Position numbers and translations under genes: made by a program. From assembly GCF_963518325.1 (NCBI RefSeq), contig NZ_CAUQJB010000003.1:124001-188000 (forward strand): a DNA stretch of 64,000 nt, read 5' to 3'. This DNA comes from Vagococcus_D sp963518325 (GTDB taxonomy: Bacteria; Bacillota; Bacilli; Lactobacillales; Vagococcaceae). Numbering within the stretch: the stretch's first letter is position 1; every line of letters starts with the position of its first letter. The notes below the pieces were generated by a model. The model saw only the letters and a program-made list of their open reading frames with translations. It did not search any database and had not been told where the DNA came from. Positions 1-8,793 of this stretch are shown piece after piece.

Positions 1-2
1 GT

Positions 3-836
3 CCACCTGAAGGCGATGCTGGCACAGGGATGGTAGCGACTAATGCCGTGGCAAAACGAACAGGGAATGTCTCTGCAGGTACTTCCGTTTTTGCCATGAT
101 CGTATTAGAAAAAAATTTGCAACAGGTTTATCCGGAAATCGATTTAGTCACGACCCCATCTGGCAGCAGTGTGGCCATGGTTCATGCTAATAATTGCTCA
201 TCGGACATCAATGCTTGGGTTAAACTTTTTGGCGAATTTGCGACAGCGTCAGGCCATCCGATAGAGACTAATCACTTGTATCAAACCCTCTTTAATCAAG
301 CCTTGGAAGGTGATGAAGAGTGTGGGGGGCTCTTGTCTTACGGTTATTATTCGGGAGAAAATATTACAGGACTGGCTGAAGGAAGGCCTTTGTTTGTCCG
401 AACACCAGAAAGTAACTTTAATTTGGCTAACTTTATGCGGGTTCATTTATTTTCAGCCTTTGGCGCCTTAAAAATTGGCATGGATATTTTATTAAAAGAG
501 GAACAAGTTGAAATTGATCGCATTTTAGGTCACGGTGGTATTTTTACAACAAAAGAAGTCGGTCAGCGTGTTTTGGCTGGCGTGATTGATAGCCCAGTGT
601 CAGTCATGGAAACGGCTGGCGAAGGGGGGGCCTGGGGGATTGCCTTGTTAGCGGCCTATCTCAAGGAAGGTGACCAGTTAAGCCTGGCTGATTTTCTAGA
701 ACAAAAAGTGTTTGCTGGCAATCAAGGATCGACAGTTTCACCTAGACAGAGAGAGGTGAGGGGCTTTGAAACCTTTATGACTCGTTATCAAAAGGGCTTG
801 CCAATTGAACAAGGAGCAGTTGACTATCTTACTTAG
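3..836 (+). CDS. araB: Ribulokinase, C-terminal part (5' truncated by window)
   Basis: The reading frame is already open at base 3, so the N-terminal half lies before the window; 277 residues are visible. Ribulokinase phosphorylates L-ribulose to L-ribulose 5-phosphate with ATP in the cytoplasm. The visible part matches the FGGY kinase C-terminal domain of AraB: a GDAGTG nucleotide-binding turn, a GNVSAGTS stretch, and the late GHGG and ETAGEGGAWG segments typical of ribulokinases. The next genes, araD and araA, complete the pathway, and araB-araD-araA is the order common in lactobacilli. Identification is firm; completeness and start cannot be judged. Confidence 0.93.
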   Translation, partial: PPEGDAGTGMVATNAVAKRTGNVSAGTSVFAMIVLEKNLQQVYPEIDLVTTPSGSSVAMVHANNCSSDINAWVKLFGEFATASGHPIETNHLYQTLFNQALEGDEECGGLLSYGYYSGENITGLAEGRPLFVRTPESNFNLANFMRVHLFSAFGALKIGMDILLKEEQVEIDRILGHGGIFTTKEVGQRVLAGVIDSPVSVMETAGEGGAWGIALLAAYLKEGDQLSLADFLEQKVFAGNQGSTVSPRQREVRGFETFMTRYQKGLPIEQGAVDYLT

Positions 837-918
837 GTTACCCACCACTTTTACTGGTGTAAGCCAATAGTAGGAATGATCTTTCGATACAAGAGGATGA
901 TTAAGTGAGGAGAAGAAG

Positions 919-1614
919 ATGTTAGAACAACTAAAAGAAGACGTTTTTCAAGCGAATTTAGAGTTGCCTGAAAGGGGCCTGATTAAATACACTTGGGGAA
1001 ACGTTAGTGGAATCGATCGGGAAACAGGACTGTTTGCCATTAAACCAAGTGGTGTCGATTATGAGAATATGAGTGCCAGTGACATGGTTATTTGTGACTT
1101 AGAGGGAAATATAATTGAAGGAAAACTCAAACCGTCCTCTGATATGCCCACACATGCCGTATTGTACAAGTATTTTTCGGAAGTGGGAGGAATTGTTCAC
1201 ACCCATTCTACTTGGGCGACTATCTGGGCCCAGGCGGGCCTGGATGTGCCGGCAATGGGCACGACCCATGCCGATACCTTTTATGGATCGGTTCCCTGTG
1301 CCCCTTTTTTAACTCAAGCAGCAATCGATCAGGGATATGAAAAAGAAACAGGGCATTTAATTGTGTCAACCTTTGAAAAACGGGAGCTGGATCCCATGGC
1401 AATTCCAGCAGTCTTATTACATGGACATGGTCCCTTTACTTGGGGGAAAGATGCCAAAAGTGCGGTAATGAACGCAGTTGTTCTCGATGAGGTGTGCCAG
1501 ACTAATTTATATGCCCGCCAGCTTAATCAGTTTGCCGAGGAATTACCTCAACGGGTATTAGATAAACACTATTTACGGAAACATGGTGAAAATGCGTATT
1601 ACGGTCAAAAATAA
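919..1614 (+). CDS. araD: L-ribulose-5-phosphate 4-epimerase
   Basis: This class II aldolase-fold enzyme converts L-ribulose 5-phosphate to D-xylulose 5-phosphate, feeding arabinose carbon into the pentose phosphate/phosphoketolase pathway. The length of 231 residues equals that of the family. Zinc-site residues line up with E. coli AraD: His94 and His96 in HTHST, His170 in LLHGHGPF, and Asp75 in SSDMPTH. The ATG follows an AGGAGA ribosome binding site with normal spacing. It lies 82 bp after araB and 21 bp before araA, so it belongs to the same transcript. Confidence 0.96.
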   Translation: MLEQLKEDVFQANLELPERGLIKYTWGNVSGIDRETGLFAIKPSGVDYENMSASDMVICDLEGNIIEGKLKPSSDMPTHAVLYKYFSEVGGIVHTHSTWATIWAQAGLDVPAMGTTHADTFYGSVPCAPFLTQAAIDQGYEKETGHLIVSTFEKRELDPMAIPAVLLHGHGPFTWGKDAKSAVMNAVVLDEVCQTNLYARQLNQFAEELPQRVLDKHYLRKHGENAYYGQK

Positions 1615-1635
1615 AACTAATAAGGAGTGCCTAGC

Positions 1636-3063
1636 ATGTTAAATATCAGTCAAAAAGAATTTTGGTTTGTAGTGGGGTCGCAACATTTATATGGAGAAGA
1701 AACCTTACTGGAAGTTAAGTCGCATGCAAGAGAAGTGGTCGATGGGTTAAATAATAGTGGTCAATTGCCTTATCCGATTCGGTTACAAGAGGAGTTAGCG
1801 GTGACGGCCGATGCCATTACGACAATCATGAAAGAAGCCAATTACCGCGATGAAGTTGCCGGTGTGATTACTTGGATGCACACTTTTTCGCCAGCTAAAA
1901 TGTGGATACGCGGAACGAAAATGCTGCAAAAACCATTGCTGCACTTGGCGACCCAGTACAATGAAAGTATTCCCTGGAAAACCATTGACATGGATTTTAT
2001 GAACCTTAATCAAAGTGCTCATGGTGATCGAGAATACGGGTTTATCAATGCCCGTCTACGTAAAAACAACAAAATTGTTGTGGGGTACTGGCAACGTGAG
2101 AGCGTTCAACAGCAGATTGGGGAATGGATGGATGTGGCAGCCGCCTATGAAGCGAGCTTCGGGATTAAAGTAGCACGCTTTGGCGATAATATGCGAAATG
2201 TGGGAGTAACGGAAGGAGACAAGGTTGAAGCTCAAATCCAGTTTGGCTGGGTAGTGGACTACTTTGGTATTGGTGATTTAGTGACAGAGATTGATAAAGT
2301 CACGGAGTCAGAGGTTGAACAGGTCTTTACGGAATATAAATTAATGTATGACTTTGATTATGGTGACTATGAACAAGAAGTCTGGGATAAGCACGTCAAA
2401 GCGCAAGCGAAAATTGAAGTGGGCTTGCGGCGTTTCTTGGAAGCGGGAGACTACTCAGCTTTTACCAGTAATTTTGAAGATTTATATGGTATGGAACAAC
2501 TGCCAGGTTTAGCGGTTCAACGCTTAATGGCGGAAGGCTATGGTTTTGCTGGTGAGGGTGACTGGAAAACAGCCGCGATTGATCGTCTGATGAAAATCAT
2601 GGCTCATAATGAAAATACGGGCTTTATGGAAGATTATACCTATGAACTAGCCCAAGGGAAAGAAGCTATTTTACAATCCCATATGCTGGAAGTGGACCCA
2701 ACGCTAGCGGCTAATAAACCGAAAGTAGTGGTGTCCCCTCTAAGCATGGGGAATCGGGAAGATCCAGCTCGCCTGGTCTTTGATGGTAAAGCTGGTGAAG
2801 GGGTGGTCGTTTCCATGGCGGATTTCGGCACGCACTACAAGTTATTAATTAATGAAGTGTCCCTCTTTGAACCAACTGAAGCTGCGCCTCATTTGCCTGT
2901 TGCTCGGATTCTATGGGAAGTGAAGCCTGACTTTGAAACCGGGGTACGTGCCTGGATTGAAAACGGCGGTGGTCATCATACCGTTGTCTCTTTAAACTTA
3001 ACAACCGATCAAATCGTGGCCTGGGCCAATATGGTTGATTTGGATTACGTCGTTATTAACTAA
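1636..3063 (+). CDS. araA: L-arabinose isomerase
   Basis: The enzyme isomerises L-arabinose to L-ribulose, the first step of the pathway, using a divalent metal. The protein is 475 residues. Expected catalytic/metal residues are present: Glu307 (AGEGDW), Glu332 (GFMEDY), His349 (LQSHM) and the His447-His448 pair (GGGHHT). I chose the ATG at 1636 rather than an in-frame GTG at 1627, because that GTG lies inside the ribosome binding site TAAGGAG (1621-1627), which is well spaced for 1636. It is the last gene of the ara operon and is followed by a strong terminator. Confidence 0.97.
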   Translation: MLNISQKEFWFVVGSQHLYGEETLLEVKSHAREVVDGLNNSGQLPYPIRLQEELAVTADAITTIMKEANYRDEVAGVITWMHTFSPAKMWIRGTKMLQKPLLHLATQYNESIPWKTIDMDFMNLNQSAHGDREYGFINARLRKNNKIVVGYWQRESVQQQIGEWMDVAAAYEASFGIKVARFGDNMRNVGVTEGDKVEAQIQFGWVVDYFGIGDLVTEIDKVTESEVEQVFTEYKLMYDFDYGDYEQEVWDKHVKAQAKIEVGLRRFLEAGDYSAFTSNFEDLYGMEQLPGLAVQRLMAEGYGFAGEGDWKTAAIDRLMKIMAHNENTGFMEDYTYELAQGKEAILQSHMLEVDPTLAANKPKVVVSPLSMGNREDPARLVFDGKAGEGVVVSMADFGTHYKLLINEVSLFEPTEAAPHLPVARILWEVKPDFETGVRAWIENGGGHHTVVSLNLTTDQIVAWANMVDLDYVVIN

Positions 3064-3066
3064 AGG

Positions 3067-3097
3067 AAAGCAACGCTGAAACCAGCGTTGCTTTTTT
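3067..3097 (+). terminator. Rho-independent terminator of the ara operon
   Basis: A perfect 10-bp stem AGCAACGCTG/CAGCGTTGCT with a 4-nt loop is followed by a run of T. It starts a few bases after the araA stop codon. Confidence 0.95.
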
Positions 3098-3154
3098 GAT
3101 AAGGTATCACCGATTTGAAGGGATTATCTGGTTAATAATCCTTATGGTCTATGA

Positions 3155-3175
3155 TATAATAGACAAAATGTCTAT
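3155..3175 (+). promoter_or_regulatory. Putative -10 box and overlapping palindrome upstream of the TcaA-like gene
   Basis: A perfect TATAAT (3155-3160) is followed at once by the inverted repeat ATAGACA-AAA-TGTCTAT (3159-3175), which would sit on the transcription start. No good -35 is visible, so this is a candidate promoter/operator only. Confidence 0.4.
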
Positions 3176-3303
3176 TTTTATTATGTATATTCTGATAATA
3201 ATCAAGGCGGTCATTTCATTGGGGAGCACTCATAGAAGTATAGATTGTTAGCTGGAATGTCCATAGTTGGTACGAATTTGTAAAGAGGTTGGAGGAGATT
3301 GAA

Positions 3304-4884
3304 ATGAAAGAGTGTCATGTCTGTGGTGAAGCTTGCGAAGAATCTGCTGTTTTTTGCCATAATTGTGGAGCAAGGTTTGAAGTTGAAGCAATGGAAAATG
3401 AGCCAGTCCCGCCAGAAAAAGTGTCTGGTTTTGTGTGTGAAAACTGTCAGGAACCCTTAGAAGAGGGGGCCAAGTTTTGTGTCAATTGTGGGGCCTCAGT
3501 AGAGGCGGAGGTTAAGTTAGAGGAAACGGCCATAAGTCCTGACATTCAAGTAGAGCGTATGCGGATTCCCGCCACGGTCCATCGGCAGCGACCACCTATG
3601 ACCCTCTTAACTAAAGTGCTTATTGGGCTGGCTGCCTTCCTAGTGTTTGTCGGTGGAGGCACGTATCTGTATGGGAAACAGTATTACAGCAAAGAAAAAC
3701 AGGTTCAGCGATTTGTTGAGATATTGAAAACAAAGGATGCCAATAAGCTGGCAGAGGTTCTGAAAAGCAGCGATCCTAATTATCAAGTAACTGCAACAAG
3801 TCTGGAACCATACCTTGATTATTACGCCAGCAACAGTCATAAAGAAGCCTTCTCTAATCTGATTATGGATCTTGAAACTCAAGGAGATACTTTAGCAGAT
3901 TTATCGTTAAAAAAAGAAGGTCACTATTATTTCTTATTTGATAGGTATCAGTATTACTTGAAGCCTGTATACATTCGCCTAAGGACGAACCAAGAAGGGG
4001 TTGAATTTAGTCTTAATCATGAGAATCTTGGTAAGTCTGACAGTGAAGAGTTTAGCTTAAATGTAGGACCATTAACACCTGGAGATTATACGATTGTAGG
4101 AGAATTAGCCAAAGATAATGAAAAGCAGACTAATCAGGTTAACTTAATGCGCTATGGCAACCCTGAATTTGAAGAAAATCAGCAAGTCAGCGTGACCATT
4201 AATAAAGTCTCGTTCTTGGTGATGGCTAACGCCACTACAGGGGATGTTCTAGTGGATGGTAAAAAAATTGGCGAGTTAAAAGACGGCCAGTTAGAAGTGA
4301 AAGACTTGATCTGGCACAAAGGCATGACCGTCCAAGTCCTGCGCTCCTTTCCAGATAAGACGGAATTGAAATCAAATAGCCAAACCATCGAAGAAGAGGC
4401 ATTCAGTTCTGTCGACTATAATCGTCAAAATTATGCTTCGCGAATCGAGCTGTCCTTTGATTTAAAAGATCAGTCTGACGCCCAGTCTCTTTTAGACAAT
4501 CTATACGCTAACCTTACTACCGATACTAACACTAGTTATTCCTATGGAGCCTCAGAGCTAACTAGGCTGGCCAGTTATTTTGAAAATGGTAAAAGTAATC
4601 CAGAGTATGTGGATTTTGATGGCTTCATTTCAGAAATTAGAAAGAGTCAGGGAAAGAGTTATGTGGCCGCCAATGGGAGCCTTGAAAGTCTGGAGATGAT
4701 TGGGAAGAACACCTATCGAGGGACGTATTTAATCGAATATAGAACCGTCTATTCCGATTATAAAAAAGACTCACTGACTCAAGTTTTTCGCTATAAGCAA
4801 GCCACGTTTATCTACGATGAGTCAGACAGTCAAATGAAGATTCGTGATTTAGGTGGAGCGGAAAACTTTGAACAAGTCTCCTAA
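3304..4884 (+). CDS. TcaA-like zinc-ribbon membrane protein
   Basis: The 526-residue protein has two N-terminal zinc ribbons (Cys4/Cys7/Cys18/Cys21 and Cys45/Cys48/Cys59/Cys62), one transmembrane helix at about residues 101-121, and a long extracytoplasmic region of repeated beta-rich domains. This is the architecture of TcaA/YvbJ proteins, linked in staphylococci to glycopeptide susceptibility and cell-envelope stress; that role is family knowledge and is not shown here. The ATG at 3304 is preferred over a TTG at 3289 because GGAGGAG (3291-3297) fits 3304. It is monocistronic, with a palindromic -10 region upstream and a hairpin downstream. Confidence 0.8.
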   Translation: MKECHVCGEACEESAVFCHNCGARFEVEAMENEPVPPEKVSGFVCENCQEPLEEGAKFCVNCGASVEAEVKLEETAISPDIQVERMRIPATVHRQRPPMTLLTKVLIGLAAFLVFVGGGTYLYGKQYYSKEKQVQRFVEILKTKDANKLAEVLKSSDPNYQVTATSLEPYLDYYASNSHKEAFSNLIMDLETQGDTLADLSLKKEGHYYFLFDRYQYYLKPVYIRLRTNQEGVEFSLNHENLGKSDSEEFSLNVGPLTPGDYTIVGELAKDNEKQTNQVNLMRYGNPEFEENQQVSVTINKVSFLVMANATTGDVLVDGKKIGELKDGQLEVKDLIWHKGMTVQVLRSFPDKTELKSNSQTIEEEAFSSVDYNRQNYASRIELSFDLKDQSDAQSLLDNLYANLTTDTNTSYSYGASELTRLASYFENGKSNPEYVDFDGFISEIRKSQGKSYVAANGSLESLEMIGKNTYRGTYLIEYRTVYSDYKKDSLTQVFRYKQATFIYDESDSQMKIRDLGGAENFEQVS

Positions 4885-4912
4885 ACGTCAATAGCAAAGC
4901 TCTTAAATAAGT

Positions 4913-4962
4913 GAAATACCGCCACAAGTAAGGGGATTGCCCCCTTGCTCTGACGGTATTTC
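4913..4962. terminator. Hairpin between convergent genes
   Basis: GAAATACCG (4913-4921) pairs with CGGTATTTC (4954-4962), with an inner AAGGGG/CCCCTT stem. It lies between the stop codons of two convergent genes. T-runs are short, so termination is likely but not certain. Confidence 0.6.
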
Positions 4963-4980
4963 TGTTGCAGTAATCCCTTT

Positions 4981-6426
4981 TTAACCAATCTTGGCCATTA
5001 GTTGATTGATTTCTTGCCAGTCGGTGGCCCGTGGTGGGTAGGAGATATGGTAGAGCAAGGCACTATGTGTGCTATCGATACGGGTATCCGTGATAATTAA
5101 ATCAGGCGAAACGACTGTAGGCAGCTCATCGCTAAAGCTGATTTTATGTTGACTGTAACGTTTTAATTCCCGTTTAATTTTTTTTGAGTAATGACTACGT
5201 TCTGAAATCACTTGAATCTTAAAATCACGTTCAAATTCCATTAGGTCAAAGCCTGTCTCGATAGCTGAGACAAGGGCTTTAAACCGGATAGCGGAGTTCT
5301 TTTCTGGCTGTTTAGTTTGTTTTTCGACTCGTTGGAAAAGAGTGATTAAGCCACTATATAACGAACAATAGTGTTGAGAAAAATAATCCAGTGAGTAGTT
5401 GTTCATGTCGGTTCGCTCGCTGTGGCTTGTTTGTACTTGGTGAAGGCTGATAAGTAAGTCTGCTTTGAAAGCTAAGGTCTCTTCATCTGAATGAAGGAGA
5501 CTAGGATAGCCCTTGAGCTCTGTTAAGATATCCGTCACATAAGCAAAACTGGCAGGCTCATAATGACTGAAATAGGTAACCACACTCTTTGAGAAAACAG
5601 TTGTGTTAAGAGAGAGGATGCCAGTGAGTAGTAACTGGTAAATAAATTGGCTCTCATTCTCAATGATATTCGGATTCAGCAAGTAAAACTGACCGCTGAG
5701 AAAAGTGTGAATCACTTGAAACAAGGGCTCTTTTGAAACACTGTGTAGCAAAGGCTTTTCAAGGTAGAAGCCTTGACGCATATCCAAAAAGCTGACGGTT
5801 AAGCTAAAGCGGATTTTTTTCTGTGTCACGCTATTCAGTGGGCTGTATAAGACCTCCTCGAGTTGAGAGAACAAAGGGGCGAGATCTTGACTAACCGCTA
5901 AGGGAAATTCATTATTTTTATAGGCACTCCAGAAGAAGTGTTGAGCGAACTGTCGAATTAGGTGGCGTTGGCCAATCAGTTTTCCAGACTTGGAATCAAA
6001 GCTGATGCCATAGGCGTTTAAAAGACCGTTCAGGTTGGAGACCTCGCGGTAATAAGTGGCTCGACTGATGTCAAATGACTCCGCAAAAAGGGTGGCATTA
6101 AAAGGTTGGCTGTCAAAGGCAGCTGATAAGAGATTAAACAAAGGGGCGTCTTGCAAATAACTCAGTAAAATTGCCCCTAAATGAGTATTAATATTTTGAT
6201 TTATCCGGTAACCTAAGGTAGTATTGACTTCTAGAGCAAGTTTCGGAAATGCCATCAATAGTCTGCTTTCTAACTGGCGATAGTTTTTTTGAATAGTCGA
6301 AATAGGCAGTGAAAAATGAGTCGCCAGCTCATCTTTTGAGAGCCAGCTGGGACTAGCATTGTTCAATAAATGTAACAAGGCCATTTCATTTTGCTGTTGT
6401 GTTGGCAATAATAAAGTAACATCCAT
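4981..6426 (-). CDS. Mga-like helix-turn-helix transcriptional regulator
   Basis: The protein of about 481 residues has two winged-helix segments near the N-terminus (roughly 15-70 and 95-150, the second reading FNATLFAESFDISRATYYR), followed by a long helical region like that of Mga/AtxA-type regulators. Such proteins are DNA-binding activators or repressors of virulence, envelope or sugar genes. The first ATG (6432) is only about 2 nt from GGAGG; the second ATG (6426) is 8 nt away and is chosen. It is divergent from the two-component system at 6545, so it may control that system or itself. No PTS-phosphorylated PRD could be assigned with confidence. Confidence 0.72.
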   Translation of the reverse strand: MDVTLLLPTQQQNEMALLHLLNNASPSWLSKDELATHFSLPISTIQKNYRQLESRLLMAFPKLALEVNTTLGYRINQNINTHLGAILLSYLQDAPLFNLLSAAFDSQPFNATLFAESFDISRATYYREVSNLNGLLNAYGISFDSKSGKLIGQRHLIRQFAQHFFWSAYKNNEFPLAVSQDLAPLFSQLEEVLYSPLNSVTQKKIRFSLTVSFLDMRQGFYLEKPLLHSVSKEPLFQVIHTFLSGQFYLLNPNIIENESQFIYQLLLTGILSLNTTVFSKSVVTYFSHYEPASFAYVTDILTELKGYPSLLHSDEETLAFKADLLISLHQVQTSHSERTDMNNYSLDYFSQHYCSLYSGLITLFQRVEKQTKQPEKNSAIRFKALVSAIETGFDLMEFERDFKIQVISERSHYSKKIKRELKRYSQHKISFSDELPTVVSPDLIITDTRIDSTHSALLYHISYPPRATDWQEINQLMAKIG

Positions 6427-6544
6427 GGTCATTTCCTCCGTTGTCTTTGTCTTATCTTAATAATAGAAGGCTAAGGTGTAGACGAAGTGTAGAGGAAGGG
6501 TAAAGAGGGAGTTATTTGCCTTGAGAGAATGGGGGGAAAACCTG

Positions 6545-7207
6545 ATGTCATACAAATTATTGGTGATTGAAGATGATAAAAATTTTCAGCATTTACTGGT
6601 CAGTTTTTTAGAGTCAGAGAATTACCAAGTGACAGCCGTAGATGATGGCATGGAAGGTATTATGGCTTTTGAAGCGGCATCGTATGACTTGGTCATTGTG
6701 GATGTGATGATGCCTTTGTTGGACGGTTATGGTGTCAGCAAGATGATTCGTAAAAAAAGTAAGGTGCCAATTATAATGTTGACGGCTTTATCAGAAGAGA
6801 AAAGCCAGATAGAAGGTTTTGACAGTGGCATTGATGATTACGTGACTAAACCTCTGTCCTTTACTGTTTTTTTACAGCGAATTAAAGCCTTGCTTATTCG
6901 GACATATGGTGAGGAAGTAACCAATGTTCTACGTTTCAAAAAGGTAGAGGTTTTATTAGATGAGCATCGTGTTTTGATGGAAGGGCAGGAAATTAATCTC
7001 ACTCATAAAGAATACCTAATTTTAATAGAATTAATGAGTCGACCAAATCAGGTTTTTACTCGAGAGCAGTTAATCAATAAGGTTTGGGGGTACGATCATA
7101 TAGGAAATTTGAAAATTATTAATCAGCATATTAAAAACTTACGTAAAAAGCTAGGTGGAGAGTTCATCCAGTCTGTCAAGAATGTGGGGTACCGTTTAGA
7201 TGATTAA
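6545..7207 (+). CDS. OmpR/PhoB-family response regulator
   Basis: The 220-residue protein has a receiver domain (residues 1-115) with acidic pocket Glu9-Asp10-Asp11, phosphoacceptor Asp53 (LVIVDVMMP) and conserved Lys in the DDYVTKP motif, followed by a winged-helix DNA-binding domain ending RKKLGGEFIQSVKNVGYRL. I use the ATG at 6545, 8 nt after GGGGGG, rather than an upstream TTG at 6521. Its last 8 bases overlap the histidine kinase gene, so the two are translationally coupled partners. The signal cannot be told from the sequence. Confidence 0.93.
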   Translation: MSYKLLVIEDDKNFQHLLVSFLESENYQVTAVDDGMEGIMAFEAASYDLVIVDVMMPLLDGYGVSKMIRKKSKVPIIMLTALSEEKSQIEGFDSGIDDYVTKPLSFTVFLQRIKALLIRTYGEEVTNVLRFKKVEVLLDEHRVLMEGQEINLTHKEYLILIELMSRPNQVFTREQLINKVWGYDHIGNLKIINQHIKNLRKKLGGEFIQSVKNVGYRLDD

Positions 7208-8630
7208 GTGGTGGCGACGTATCTCATTTAAGCTCTTTTTAGCAATTTTTGGCTTGTTGGTGGTGATTATCGGAGGGATATTCGCCAGTGTCTATGTTTA
7301 TTTGCCTGATTATCAGTATCAACAAGAGTTGGATCGTAATTATGAGATTCTGGAAAATTTTACTGCTAGTTTAGAAGGTTTGTCACCTGAGGAAGTTCAA
7401 GAAGAGTTGGCCACTTTTTATGGTATGACAAATGTAAAATTTATTATCATTGATGAGGAGGGACAATTGTTGTTTCCTTTCGTGCGAGGACTCGACAAGC
7501 CAAATGCTTCTGTTTTAAATAAGTTAGGAATAGGACCGATTATAGCTCGTCCAGATAATTTCGCCAATGCTCGCCCGCTTGAATTAAACGGCAGTACCTA
7601 TTTCGTTACTTACAGCATACCTGTAACGTCAAAGGAGCAATTTCGGCAGAATCTACTTATTTTCCTAGTCTACGCCTTTCTCATTAGCAGTGTCCTAGCT
7701 GGGGTAGGCGCTTGGATTCTAGCGCGACGGATTACCAATCCAGTAATCGAAATGAATGAAACAGCCAATAAAATGGAGCAACTGGATTTCTCTGCCAGTT
7801 TGCCTCAAAAGCGAACAGATGAGCTAGGTCAATTGTCTAGGAATCTGAACAGCATGTCTAAAAGTGTTGAGACTAACTTGATTAAACTTAATTCAGCTAA
7901 TGCCCAATTGCAAGTGGATGCCCAAATTTTAAAGTATGAAGAGGCGAAGCGAACTGAATTGGCAGCAGTGATTTCTCACGAGTTGAAAACACCGATTGCT
8001 GCAGTAATGGGCCAATTGGAAGCGATGTTACTAAATATCGGCCCTTATGCTGATCGGGACAAGTACTTAAGAGAGAGCTATGTCATCATGGAAGACATGC
8101 AAAAGCTGGCAGAAGATGTTTTGGAAATTGCGAAAGTAAACTATGTTGATTTACAAGATAATTTACAAACCTTGAATGCTTCAGAGTTAGTTGAAGAGAT
8201 TGTTCAACGGCAAAGACAGTTTTTTTCCTCCTCAATTCAAACTTTTATGGAAATTCAAAAAGGTATAATGATTGACACGCAAAAAATTCTCTTTAGTAAA
8301 GCACTAGAGAATATTATATCTAATGCTTATCAGTACTGTCTGGAGAATGGTCATGTGACTGTTTCATTGAAAGAGACTTTGGCAGGGGTTGAAATCAGCA
8401 TCTTTAATACGGCTAAGTCAATTTCTGATGAGAATCTAGGTCGGGTATTTGAGGCTTTTTACCGCGTGGATAAATCACGCAATCGGGAGAGCGGCGGTAC
8501 AGGGTTAGGTTTGTACATCGTGGCCAATAATTTTGAAAAGCTAGGTATTCAGTACGCCATGACGAATCAAGGAACGGGCATTCAATTTTTAATTAGATTA
8601 CCACATAGAAAAAAGGAGGCTTCTAGATAA
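7200..8630 (+). CDS. Membrane sensor histidine kinase
   Basis: The 476-residue protein is the partner of the preceding regulator. It has two transmembrane helices (about 10-34 and 151-175) flanking an extracytoplasmic sensor domain of about 115 residues, a HAMP linker (about 175-228), a HisKA domain with phosphorylated His260 (VISHELKTP), and a HATPase domain with N-box ISNAYQY, F-box FEAFYRVDKS and G-box GGTGLGLYIV. All catalytic boxes look intact. The start overlaps the regulator stop in ATGATTAA. Confidence 0.93.
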   Translation: MIKWWRRISFKLFLAIFGLLVVIIGGIFASVYVYLPDYQYQQELDRNYEILENFTASLEGLSPEEVQEELATFYGMTNVKFIIIDEEGQLLFPFVRGLDKPNASVLNKLGIGPIIARPDNFANARPLELNGSTYFVTYSIPVTSKEQFRQNLLIFLVYAFLISSVLAGVGAWILARRITNPVIEMNETANKMEQLDFSASLPQKRTDELGQLSRNLNSMSKSVETNLIKLNSANAQLQVDAQILKYEEAKRTELAAVISHELKTPIAAVMGQLEAMLLNIGPYADRDKYLRESYVIMEDMQKLAEDVLEIAKVNYVDLQDNLQTLNASELVEEIVQRQRQFFSSSIQTFMEIQKGIMIDTQKILFSKALENIISNAYQYCLENGHVTVSLKETLAGVEISIFNTAKSISDENLGRVFEAFYRVDKSRNRESGGTGLGLYIVANNFEKLGIQYAMTNQGTGIQFLIRLPHRKKEASR

Positions 8631-8645
8631 AGAAGTGTCCTTTTT

Positions 8646-8686
8646 TGTCTCAAATGGCTGATAAAAGTCGTCTCTGATTTGAGACA
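8646..8686. repeat. Perfect 10-bp inverted repeat, 21-bp spacer
   Basis: TGTCTCAAAT (8646-8655) and ATTTGAGACA (8677-8686) are exact reverse complements, with centres 31 bp apart, about three helical turns. It lies between the kinase gene and the resolvase-like gene, just downstream of the kinase stop. It could be an operator for a dimeric protein, a recombination-type site, or an RNA hairpin without a T-run. Confidence 0.6.
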
Positions 8687-8793
8687 ATCACCTCTTAGAT
8701 TATTGATAGTATTACTCTTGTAAGGCGGCAGAAATAACTGTTCGTTATGTAGTAGTAAATCTACGCCACAAATAAAACCAAGAGGTGATGGAT

